Assembly (NCBI GenBank): GCA_016710935.1
Contig: JADJTY010000012.1
Span: 496,001-560,000, forward strand
Origin: Chitinophagaceae bacterium
GTDB taxonomy: Bacteria > Bacteroidota > Bacteroidia > Chitinophagales > Chitinophagaceae
Length of the DNA stretch: 64,000 bases
Direction of reading: 5' to 3'
Part shown: piece by piece, positions 27,701 through 36,378 of the stretch
Layout: the number at the start of each line of letters is the position of its first letter
Numbering within the stretch: position 1 is the stretch's first letter
Position numbers and translations under genes: made by a program
Notes under the pieces: model-generated
Seen by the model: only the letters and a program-made list of their open reading frames with translations
What the model was told of the DNA's origin: nothing
The model's database searches: none

Positions 27701-28751
27701 ATGCAATTCACCGCAGCACAAATAGCCATGATGATCAACGGAAAAGTTGAAGGCAATGCCGATACTGCCGTTGCTTCTTTTTGGCAAAATAGAAGAAGCT
27801 CAAAACGGGCAACTAGCCTTTTTGGCAAACCCCAAATACGAAGAATTCCTATATACCACAAAAGCCAGTATCATTATTGTAAATAATGCACAGGAACTAA
27901 AACAGCCCATTGATGCTACGCTTATAAAAGTACCTGATGCCTACTTGGCTTTTGCAACACTGTTAGATAAATATCAACAAATACAAAGGCAACAGTTAAC
28001 CGGTATACAGCAACCTTCCTTTGTACATGCTACTGCAAAAATTGGTGAAAACGTTTACATTGGGGCATTTGCCTATATAGGCGAAAATGTAATTGTATCA
28101 GATGGTGCAAAAATTTATCCGAATGCCTATTTAGGTAATAATGTTACCATCGGAAAAGACACGGTGATAAACCCCGGCGCAACTGTTTATCATGATTGTA
28201 TTGTAGGCAAAAGTGTAATCATACATGCAGGTGCTGTTATTGGCAGCGATGGATTTGGCTTTGCACCGGAAACTGATGGAAGTTTTAAAAAAATACCTCA
28301 AATAGGAAATGTAATCATTGAAGATTATGTTGAAATAGGCGCCAACACTACCATTGACAGGGCAACAATTGGAAGCACCTTGATAAAATCGGGCGCTAAA
28401 TTAGATAACCTGCTTCAAATTGCGCACAATGTAGAAGTGGGAAATAATACCGCTATTGCTGCATTAACCGGGGTAAGCGGCAGTACTAAAATTGGCAAAA
28501 ATGTTATTATAGGCGGACAGGCAGGATTAGCCGGGCATCTTCAAATTGCTGATGGTACAAAAATTAATGGAAAAAGCGGAGTAAGTAAATCTATAAAAAC
28601 ACCCAATACTTCTGTTACAGGCACGCCTGCAATTGATTATGCTGCTTCCATGCGTTCTCAGGCCGTAGTTAGAAATTTACCTGCATTGGAAAAAAAGGTA
28701 ATTGAACTGGAGAAAATGCTTAAAGAATTAATTAAAAAAACCGACGTTTAA
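27701..28751 (+). CDS. lpxD: UDP-3-O-acylglucosamine N-acyltransferase, one frameshift
   Basis: The third enzyme of lipid A synthesis, adding the second acyl chain to UDP-acylglucosamine. The N-terminal uridine-binding domain (MQFTAAQIAMMINGKVEGNAD... FLANPKYEEFLYTTKAS) is followed by left-handed beta-helix hexapeptide repeats. These contain GSDGFGFAPE, GANTTIDRATIG and the catalytic His in LLQIAHNVEVG. A C-terminal helix ends the protein. One extra T in the T5 run near 27778-27782 breaks the frame; removing it gives 349 residues, normal for LpxD. It belongs with lpxC-fabZ and lpxA downstream. Confidence 0.92.
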
Positions 28752-28901
28752 AAGAAGCAATTAATCTATTCGCTCAATTGCCGGCCTGCTGCCACCATAT
28801 AACTACTTAACATTTTCTTTAGCTTACAGGCTAAAAAAATGAAATACCTTTACTGCTTCAGAAATTGAACAACACCATACCCCACTATTAAAATTTATTT
28901 T

Positions 28902-31402
28902 TTGAATATCTTCAGGCACAGCATATTATTACTGGTATTTTTTTTCTTTTCAATGCTGGCTTTTGCACAACAAATTTCGTTTTCCGGTACGGTAACTGAC
29001 GGACATACCAAAGAGCCGGTAGCCTATGCTTCCGTTTATTTTGCACGCTCAGGCGTTGGCAAATCAACCGACAGTGCCGGTAATTTTTCTTTTACACTCA
29101 ATAATTTTAAAGACGATACCCTTAAAGTAAGTTTCATTGGTTTTGAAATATATAAAATACCCATCACCCAACTGCAAAACAACCAAACGCTTAACATTCA
29201 GCTGGAGAGAGGAACGGCAAAAGGTGAAGTAATTATTAAAGCCAAATGGAACCGGGGATTGTTTTTATGGAAAAAAATAATGAGCAAGAAGAAACAGTAT
29301 AACCGGTACGACCTGGGTAACTTTAGCTACGAAGCATATAATAAACTGGAAATTGACATTAAGAATTTTAACACCGATAAAGCCAAACGGAATTTTTTAT
29401 TAAAGAATTTTACTTTCATTTTTGATAATATGGACAGCACATCCGAAGCTGCTCCTTTTTTACCGGCATACCTGATAGAAAGCCTGAGCGATTATGCCTA
29501 CCAGAAGAACCCAAAAAAGTTTTACGAAAATATTAAGGCCAGTCAAACCAAAGGTTTTAATAATGAAAGTTTCAGCAAACTGCTTGGTGTAATGAACCAG
29601 AACGTAAGCATTTACAGCAATTTTGTAAATGTGATGGACAAGGATTTCATCAGCCCCTTTAATGATAATGCCGATGCCTATTATATTTTTACGGTACCCG
29701 ATACACAGATTGTTAACGGTGGTAAACAATATCATTTTGTTTTCGCCCAAAGCGTGCCGGGCAAAATACTTTTGAGGGAGATGCCTGGGTAACAGAAAAA
29801 ACTTTCCAGATCCGTAAAATATCGATGTACCTGGGTAAAGAGGCCAACATTAATTTTATCGACCGCATCAGTGTGTTCCAGGAGTATATTCCCATCAATG
29901 ATTCTGTGATATTTTTAAACCGGGATAAATTCTTTGCCGATTTTCGGGTGCTGGGCAAAAATTCGCTTACGCTTATTGGCCGAAAAACTACCTCTTATAA
30001 AGATATTGTCATCAACAGCGATTCCTTAACCGCTACTTTTAAGGAACAGCGCATTGAAGAAGTTGTAAAAACAGAAAAATCGGTTATAAAAAATTCTGAT
30101 TCGGCCTGGGCCAACCTGCGGCACGATACTTTATCAAAGAATGAAAAAGCAATTTATACCACCATTGATAAGTTAATGGAAATGCCCAAATTCCAAAAAC
30201 TACAGACCAATTTAAAATTCCTGGCAGGCGGTTACCGCAATATTGGTAAATTGGAAATAGGCCCCTGGTTTAACTGGGTGAGTGGCGATACCGTGCAAGG
30301 CACAAGACTACGCTTTGACCTGGGCACCAATAAAAAACTGTTTAAAAATATTTACCTGCATGGTTACCTGGCTTATGGCTTCAGGGATAAAAGATTTAAA
30401 GGACAGGCTGAGGCCTTCTGGATATTACAACGTGAACCTAAAAGAGTACGTTTACATCTTTCTTATCAAAATGATGTAGACAATGGCATCAGCCAGGTGG
30501 GCGAAGTGAGCCAGGATAATATATTTTCACTGGCAATCCGTAAACCTAATATTACCAGAAAATTCATCAATGTAAAAGATATCAGGTTTGAGGTTTTTAA
30601 TGAACTGGGTAAAGGATTTTCAACCGAGTGGTTCGTTTCTCACCGCCAATATGCAACCCTGCTCAATTTACCACCTGACTCTATTTATACGGCTAATAAA
30701 GGCACCCCGCTTACAAATTTTGAACTGTCTTTAAAACTTCGTTTTGCTTACCTGGAAAGATTTATTGAAACAGACTATAACCGGTTTTCCATTGGTACAA
30801 AATACCCGGTTGTTGAGCTCATGCTTGCCAAAGGCATTGCCGGCATATTCAACAGCGCTTATAATTACAGCAAGGTTTCTTTAACCGTTAAAGATTTCAT
30901 GAAGATATCTCCCTACGGAACTGTTTCCTACAAAGTATATGGTGGGAAGATTTTTGGTGCCATGCCTTTCACCAATTTAGAAAATCATCCGGGTAATGAC
31001 CTGTATTATTACAACCGCAATGCCTTTAACCTGATGAACCGCTTTCAGTACCTGAGCGATCAATATGCCGGTGCAAATCTTGAACACAATGTTGGTTCGG
31101 GATTGTTCCGTTTCATTCCCATTACCCGCAAATTAAAATGGCGGCAGTTTTATACTGTAAAAGCGCTTTGGGGTTCATTAAGCAATGAAAATGATGCGAT
31201 CAATACCTATGCGGTTATTCCCTATCAAAAAACAGGGTTTAAAACGCTCAATGATAAAACATATATTGAAGTAGGTACCGGTATTGATAATATCTTCAAA
31301 GTATTCCGGCTCGATTTTATTTGGCGGCTTGCTCCTTCTTCCGCTTACGCAGGCTCAGGATCTAAATTTGGGATTTTCGGAAGTTTCCAGGTGCAGTTTT
31401 AA
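28902..31402 (+). CDS. DUF5686/carboxypeptidase-like outer-membrane protein, one frameshift
   Basis: An exported protein with a signal peptide (TTG start at 28902; LLLVFFFFSMLAFAQQ). A carboxypeptidase regulatory-like beta-sandwich domain (SGTVTDGHTKEPVAYASVYF, about residues 27-105) is followed by a large C-terminal DUF5686 region with TonB-receptor-like beta-strand pattern to the end (SKFGIFGSFQVQF, aromatic C-terminus typical of outer-membrane barrels). The frame breaks at the A4 run near 29763; one more A gives GDAWVTEKTFQIRKI and a full length of 833 residues. Function unknown. It sits inside the lipid A gene block. Confidence 0.85.
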
Positions 31403-31451
31403 CAGCTTTCAGCTACCTTAGTTTATAAGTACGGTGGCAGCATATTTTAAA

Positions 31452-31459
31452 TATCTTTG
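31452..31459 (+). promoter_or_regulatory. putative -7 promoter element for lpxC-fabZ
   Basis: TATCTTTG fits TAnnTTTG and lies 22 nt before the ATG at 31482. It overlaps the longer GTG-initiated frame, which argues for the ATG start. Confidence 0.45.
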
Positions 31460-31481
31460 CCAACAAAATTCAGCGCAACAC

Positions 31482-32888
31482 ATGGATAAAAATTTTAATC
31501 CAGATAAGCAACATACATTGGGTAAAGCTGTCAGTATTTCCGGTACTGGCCTGCATTCCGGCATTAATGTGGATATGATACTAAAGCCTGCCAACCCGGG
31601 TTTTGGTTACCAGTTCCAGCGTACCGATCTGCCAGATTCTCCCATTATAAAAGCAGATTGCGACCTGGTAACCGATACATCGAGGGGTACAACTTTAGAG
31701 AAAGGTGATTGTAAAGTGAGTACTGTAGAGCATATCTTAGCTGCACTGGTGGGCATGGGAATTGATAATTGCCTGATTGAATTGAACGGCCCGGAGATCC
31801 CCATCATCGATGGCAGCAGCAAACCTTTTACAGAGATCATTGAAGAAAGCGGCGTACTGGAACAGGATGCTGCGAAGATCTGGTATACCATTGATACCAA
31901 CATCTCATTTTTTGATGATGTTAAGAAAGTGGAAATGACCGCGTTGCCTGCATTAAACTACCAGATAACCACCCTTATTGATTTTAACAGTCCCGTTCTG
32001 GGCACACAACATGCCAGTTTGAAAACCATGAAGGATTTCAAGACTGAAATAGCGCCCTGCCGCACATTTTGTTTTTTGCACGAACTGGAAATGCTGCTGG
32101 ATAACAACCTGGTAAAAGGCGGCGATATCAACAATGCCATTGTAGTGGTTGATAAGCCCGTTACCGAAGAAGAAATGGACAGACTGGCAAAGGCTTTTGG
32201 CAGAAAAAAGATGGAGATCAAAAGCGAAGGCTATCTTAATAATCTTGAACTCCGTTTTTTAAACGAGCCTGCCCGCCATAAATTATTAGATGTGGTAGGT
32301 GATCTTGCTTTGATAGGCTATCCGATAAAAGCACATATTATAGCCAACCGACCCGGCCATAGTACCAATGTGGAGTTTGCAAAAAAAATAAAACAATACA
32401 TCAAAAAAAATAAGCACACCCGGGATATTCCCGTTTATGATCCCAACCAGGAGCCTGTTTATACCCAGCAGCAAATTGAAAAAACACTGCCACACCGTTT
32501 TCCTTTTATCATGGTTGATAAGATCATTAAATTAACAGATACCATGATCGTAGGTGTAAAAAATGTTACGGTAAACGAATATTTTTTCCAGGGCCATTTT
32601 CCCGGAAACCCCATCATGCCGGGCGTTTTACAAATTGAGGCACTGGCTCAAACCGGTGGCCTGCTTTGTATCAATGCCATGCCCGACGGGCAGTATGATA
32701 CTTATTTTTTAAAGATCGATAACTGCAAATTCAAACAAAAAGTAGTGCCGGGCGATACGTTAATATTAAAAATGGAGCTGACAGAACCGATACGCCGGGG
32801 AATATGTGCCATGAAAGGAAGTGTGTATGTAGGTAATAAATTATGTGCCGAAGCCGATTTAACCGCACAATTGGTAAAAAGAAATTAA
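31482..32888 (+). CDS. LpxC-FabZ fusion: UDP-3-O-acyl-GlcNAc deacetylase / 3-hydroxyacyl-ACP dehydratase
   Basis: A bifunctional protein of about 468 residues. The N-terminal LpxC part (1-310) has the zinc ligands in TVEHILAAL and RHKLLDVVGDLAL and commits the cell to lipid A. The C-terminal FabZ part (about 325-468) has LPHRFPFIMVD and the active-site GHFPGNPIMPGVLQIEALAQ (His and Glu) and dehydrates hydroxyacyl-ACP in fatty acid synthesis. The fusion is typical of Bacteroidota. I prefer the ATG at 31482 (MDKNFNPDKQHTLG); a GTG at 31434 would add 16 residues overlapping the promoter motif. lpxA follows 55 nt later. Confidence 0.93.
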   Translation: MDKNFNPDKQHTLGKAVSISGTGLHSGINVDMILKPANPGFGYQFQRTDLPDSPIIKADCDLVTDTSRGTTLEKGDCKVSTVEHILAALVGMGIDNCLIELNGPEIPIIDGSSKPFTEIIEESGVLEQDAAKIWYTIDTNISFFDDVKKVEMTALPALNYQITTLIDFNSPVLGTQHASLKTMKDFKTEIAPCRTFCFLHELEMLLDNNLVKGGDINNAIVVVDKPVTEEEMDRLAKAFGRKKMEIKSEGYLNNLELRFLNEPARHKLLDVVGDLALIGYPIKAHIIANRPGHSTNVEFAKKIKQYIKKNKHTRDIPVYDPNQEPVYTQQQIEKTLPHRFPFIMVDKIIKLTDTMIVGVKNVTVNEYFFQGHFPGNPIMPGVLQIEALAQTGGLLCINAMPDGQYDTYFLKIDNCKFKQKVVPGDTLILKMELTEPIRRGICAMKGSVYVGNKLCAEADLTAQLVKRN

Positions 32889-32943
32889 TATATTCGCTAA
32901 ATAGCCCGTAAATGCAAATTTGCTAATTCGATAATTAAACTAA

Positions 32944-33741
32944 ATGATTCATCCGCATACGTACATTCATCCCAATGCCAATCTTGCTACCAACGTAAAG
33001 GTTGATCCCTTTAGTGTTATTCACCAGAATGTAGAAATTGGCGAAGGAACCTGGATAGGCAGTAATGTAACTATTATGGAAGGCGCAAGAATTGGCAAGA
33101 ACTGCCGCATTTTTCCGGGTTCTGTAATTGCAGCCATTCCGCAGGATCTTAAATACGAGGGCGAACATACTACAGTAGAGATCGGAGATAATACCACCAT
33201 TCGTGAATTTGTAACCGTAAATCGCGGCAGTAAAGACAGGTGGACCACCAAAGTGGGAAACAATTGCCTGATCATGGCATACAGCCATATTGCCCACGAC
33301 TGTATTGTAGGCAACAATTGTATTTTAAGTAATAACACACAGGTGGCGGGCCATGTTACCATTGGCGATTATGCCATACTGGGCGGTATGTGTGCCGTAC
33401 ACCAGTTTGTAGAGATCGGGCAGCATTGTTTTATAAGTGGCGGGTCTTTTTTTGGAAAAGATGTACCTCCCTATATAAAAGCAGGTCGCACACCACTAAG
33501 TTATGCCGGCGTTAATTCGGTTGGCTTAAAACGCAGAGGTTTTTCTTTGGATAGAATAAATAAAATACTGGATATCTACCGCATTATTTATAACAAGTCA
33601 CTCAACACATCACAGGCACTTAATTATATTGAAGAAGAATTACCGGCAACTGATGAGCGTGATGAAATTGTAACTTTTATCAGGGAGAGTGGCCGTGGTA
33701 TAATTAAACGTTTTACCAAGGGAAGTGCAGAAGATGAATAA
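32944..33741 (+). CDS. lpxA: UDP-N-acetylglucosamine acyltransferase
   Basis: A 265-residue LpxA, the first enzyme of lipid A synthesis. The left-handed beta-helix of hexapeptide repeats starts MIHPHTYIHPNA and contains the catalytic His in AYSHIAHDC (about residue 120) and the HQFVEIGQH stretch. The C-terminal helices (GVNSVGLKRRGFS) follow. It acylates UDP-GlcNAc at position 3 using hydroxyacyl-ACP. It is the last gene of the lpxD...lpxC-fabZ-lpxA block. A small CCCCTAAAGGGG hairpin lies just after the stop (about 33750-33761). Confidence 0.95.
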   Translation: MIHPHTYIHPNANLATNVKVDPFSVIHQNVEIGEGTWIGSNVTIMEGARIGKNCRIFPGSVIAAIPQDLKYEGEHTTVEIGDNTTIREFVTVNRGSKDRWTTKVGNNCLIMAYSHIAHDCIVGNNCILSNNTQVAGHVTIGDYAILGGMCAVHQFVEIGQHCFISGGSFFGKDVPPYIKAGRTPLSYAGVNSVGLKRRGFSLDRINKILDIYRIIYNKSLNTSQALNYIEEELPATDERDEIVTFIRESGRGIIKRFTKGSAEDE

Positions 33742-33871
33742 CCCCTGTCCCCTAAAGGGGAACTTAGGCGCAATCAGTATAATTAAATTTAAGCAGCTCA
33801 TTAATTTTTATTTTAAGTAATTGCTCTGTTAGCTTCAAAGTATTGTCTTTTACTTGGCAGAGTCTAAAAGC

Positions 33872-33887
33872 TCCGCCAGCCGGCGGA
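33872..33887. repeat. REP-like palindrome in the leader of the ABC ATPase gene
   Basis: TCCGCCAGCCGGCGGA is a one-mismatch palindrome related to those at 24551 and 39095. It ends 8 nt before the ATG at 33896 and would be translated only if an upstream TTG were used, which is why the ATG is preferred. Confidence 0.7.
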
Positions 33888-33895
33888 TTTGGGAT

Positions 33896-34519
33896 ATGAA
33901 TATCACTTTATCAAATACCGGCAAACGTTTCAACCGTGAGTGGATATTCCGCCACTGCAGCTATACATTTACTTCCGGTAAAAATTACGCCATCACCGGG
34001 CCCAACGGATCCGGTAAATCAACCCTGCTACAGGTTATAGCTGGTGCTACTTTACACAATGAAGGAACCATTGAATACAACAATGGTGATAAATTAACGA
34101 GCAACGAAAAACACTACAGCAACATTTCAATAGCAGCACCATACCTGGAATTGATCGAAGAAATGACTGCTAAAGAAATGCTCACCTTCCATTCAAAATT
34201 CAAACCTTTAATACAATCACTAAGTATTGAAGATATGCTGAAAATTGTAGGATTAGAAAAAGCTGTAAACAAACAACTCCGTTATTTCAGCAGCGGTATG
34301 AAACAAAGATTAAAACTTGCACAGGCTTTCTTCAGTAAAACACCCGTTCTTTTATTGGATGAACCCACCACCAATTTAGATGCTGATGGTGTTGCATTAT
34401 ATATTAACCTCATCAGCAATTATACAAAAGATAAACTGGTAATTGTAAGTAGTAATGTAAAAGAAGAATATGGCTTTTGTGAGGAGGTGATTAAAATAGA
34501 AAATTATAAATCTGCGTAA
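33896..34519 (+). CDS. ABC transporter ATP-binding protein
   Basis: A 207-residue stand-alone ATPase. Walker A is GPNGSGKSTL (about residues 31-40), the signature FSSGMKQRLKLAQA and Walker B VLLLDEPTTNLD. The arrangement resembles small exporter ATPases and CcmA-like subunits. No permease gene is next to it, so the partner is unknown. In Bacteroidota an ABC ATPase commonly follows lpxA, which suggests an envelope role (inference). Start set at ATG 33896. Confidence 0.85.
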   Translation: MNITLSNTGKRFNREWIFRHCSYTFTSGKNYAITGPNGSGKSTLLQVIAGATLHNEGTIEYNNGDKLTSNEKHYSNISIAAPYLELIEEMTAKEMLTFHSKFKPLIQSLSIEDMLKIVGLEKAVNKQLRYFSSGMKQRLKLAQAFFSKTPVLLLDEPTTNLDADGVALYINLISNYTKDKLVIVSSNVKEEYGFCEEVIKIENYKSA

Positions 34520-34555
34520 TCCTTTTTAGTAATCCTTTTGATCTGCGATCTATCT

Positions 34556-34757
34556 CTTACTCGCTATCAGTAAATTTCAGATCAAATCTTTCGCTTAAAT
34601 AAATATTGGTAAGACTTTCCCTGAATTAACTTTGCCAAAGTTTAGAACTTTGGCAAAGTTGTCACCGCTTACTCGCTATCAGCAAATTCAGATCCGTAAA
34701 TTTCAGATCAAACCTTTCGCTTAAATAAAAATTGGTAAGGCTGCCTTTGTATAGATA
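34556..34757. repeat. duplicated 3' end of ald
   Basis: 34556-34621 is a diverged copy of 34668-34757, which encodes the C-terminus of alanine dehydrogenase. Read on the minus strand, the outer copy encodes SLTNIYLSERFDLKFTDSE followed by a stop; the copy in the gene reads GSLTNFYLSERFDLKFTD and then an extra LNLLIASKR. The hairpin at 34628-34660 separates them. Confidence 0.85.
34628..34660. terminator. 15-bp inverted repeat after ald, each arm palindromic
   Basis: AACTTTGCCAAAGTT (34628-34642) and its reverse complement (34646-34660) with a 3-nt loop, directly after the ald stop. Each arm is itself a 7-1-7 palindrome. It probably ends transcription of ald, but there is no T-run. Confidence 0.6.
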
Positions 34758-35882
34758 AATACCACTACGGATATTTATCTTATGCCATATAATATGGTCT
34801 ATGCCACCATCCTCACCCGTTTCAAGCATCAGTGGCATCAATACATTGCTGATGGCTTGTGAAGCAGTGCGGGCAAAGCCGCTGGGTATATTGGGTACGC
34901 AATAATGTATCACATCATACTTTATAAAAACCGGTTTTTCGTGGCTGGTTACTTTACTGGTTTCAAAACATCCGCCATGGTCAATACTCACATCAACAAT
35001 AACACTGCCAGGTCGCATGTTACTTACGGTTTCTTCCGTAACAACAACCGGTGTTCTGCCAGCAGCACCACTCAAAGCACCAACGGCCACGTCGCAGGTT
35101 TTTAATTGCTTGGCTAAAATTTTAGGTTCAATTACCGATGTCCACATCCGTACACCAATATTATTCTGCAAACGCTTTAATCGGTAAATGCTGTTATCAA
35201 AAACTTTTACACTGGCACCCATGGCCAAAGCTGTACGGGCTGCATATTCACCCACAATACCTGCACCAATAATAATAACTTTTGTTGGCGGTATACCGCT
35301 AATGCCTCCTACCAAAACTCCTTTACCATTGTTTGTCTTGCTTAAATATTGCCCAGCAATCAGCATCACCGCACTGCCAGCAATCTCACTCATGCTTCGT
35401 ACAATGGGATTATGGCCGGTATCATCTTTCAGGTTTTCAAAACTAAGTGCGGTAATTTTTTTGTCCATCATCTTTTGCAGAATCTCACGCTTCATTACCG
35501 CCAGGTGAATGGGAGAAATAATGTATTGATTGGGCTTCAGCAACTCACATTCACTTTCACTCACCGGGGCGCTCTTAACCAGTATATCGCATTCAAAAAC
35601 TTCTTTTTTATCGTAGGCAATTTTTGCACCGGCTTCACTGTAATCTTTATCGGTATAACTGGCGCCGTCGCCGGCTTTGGTTTCTACCACCACCTGGTGG
35701 CCGTTGGCAATCATTACACCAACCGCTTCGGGGGTTAGGGCGATCCTGTTTTCGTTAAAAGAATTTTCCTTTGGAATACCAATCAGCAGCTCTGCTCCCC
35801 TGGGTTTTACATCCAGGGTTTCTTCCAGGGTTTCGTAGCTGAATGAAGAAGATATAAAGGGTTTTGATGAAGCCATAAGCAA
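34662..35882 (-). CDS. ald: alanine dehydrogenase
   Basis: About 406 residues of the AlaDH/PNT family, converting L-alanine and pyruvate with NAD. The N-terminal substrate domain has IGIPKENSFNENRIALTPEAV and the motif ISPIHLAVMK. The Rossmann domain carries VIIIGAGIVGEYAARTALAMGASVKVFD (GxGxxG). Downstream, VIVDVSIDHGGCFETS holds the catalytic region. The start may be MLM or the internal MASSKPF. The C-terminus has an extra LNLLIASKR compared with a duplicated copy just downstream, so the end of the protein was probably altered by that duplication. Minus strand, followed upstream by tsaE. Confidence 0.88.
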   Translation of the reverse strand: MLMASSKPFISSSFSYETLEETLDVKPRGAELLIGIPKENSFNENRIALTPEAVGVMIANGHQVVVETKAGDGASYTDKDYSEAGAKIAYDKKEVFECDILVKSAPVSESECELLKPNQYIISPIHLAVMKREILQKMMDKKITALSFENLKDDTGHNPIVRSMSEIAGSAVMLIAGQYLSKTNNGKGVLVGGISGIPPTKVIIIGAGIVGEYAARTALAMGASVKVFDNSIYRLKRLQNNIGVRMWTSVIEPKILAKQLKTCDVAVGALSGAAGRTPVVVTEETVSNMRPGSVIVDVSIDHGGCFETSKVTSHEKPVFIKYDVIHYCVPNIPSGFARTASQAISNVLMPLMLETGEDGGIDHIIWHKINIRSGIYLYKGSLTNFYLSERFDLKFTDLNLLIASKR

Positions 35883-35902
35883 TGAAATTGTAAGGGTACA
35901 AA

Positions 35903-36316
35903 TTACAAATTATATTTCAGCTTTCTGGTATTATCATCAATTGAAGTAATGTATATGTTCAAAGTCTCATCCGGGAAAACCCCGGGTGCTTTCTCCGGCC
36001 ACTCTACCAGGCACGGGTTTCCCGAATACAAACAATCCTCCACACCGGCATTGATGGCTTCATTTTCATCTTTAATGCGGTACAGGTCCATATGGTAAAC
36101 CGTTTGCCCTTCGCTGGTTTTATATTGATTGATGATGGAAAATGTTGGGCTTGACACCACGTCTGTAATATGCATGGCCTCGCAAAGTGCGTGTATAAAC
36201 GTTGTTTTGCCTGCGCCCATGTCGCCATGAAAAGCAAACACTTTATAATTGCCTGCTTCGGCCAACAGCTTTTTAGCAACGCCGGCTATTTCATTCAGTG
36301 AAAAATTTACCTCCAT
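35903..36316 (-). CDS. tsaE: tRNA threonylcarbamoyladenosine biosynthesis ATPase TsaE
   Basis: A 137-residue P-loop ATPase. Walker A is GDMGAGKTTFIHALC (about residues 30-44); then come the switch-like SSPTFSIINQY and YHMDLYRI and the W in CLVEWPEKAPG. It works with TsaB and TsaD to make t6A37 in tRNAs reading ANN codons. Those partners are not in the window. Its start is divergent from copA with a 62-nt gap and it lies 20 nt before ald on the same strand, the common order in Bacteroidota. Confidence 0.93.
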   Translation of the reverse strand: MEVNFSLNEIAGVAKKLLAEAGNYKVFAFHGDMGAGKTTFIHALCEAMHITDVVSSPTFSIINQYKTSEGQTVYHMDLYRIKDENEAINAGVEDCLYSGNPCLVEWPEKAPGVFPDETLNIYITSIDDNTRKLKYNL

Positions 36317-36366
36317 GTTGCAAAGATATTTTCCTTCATTAGTAATCGCATCACAATATCAAAGAA

Positions 36367-36374
36367 TAATTTTG
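36367..36374 (+). promoter_or_regulatory. putative -7 element of copA, 4 nt from the start codon
   Basis: TAATTTTG fits TAnnTTTG and ends 4 nt before the ATG at 36379. If used, transcription would start at or within a base or two of the ATG, giving a leaderless mRNA. Confidence 0.45.
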
Positions 36375-36378
36375 CATT

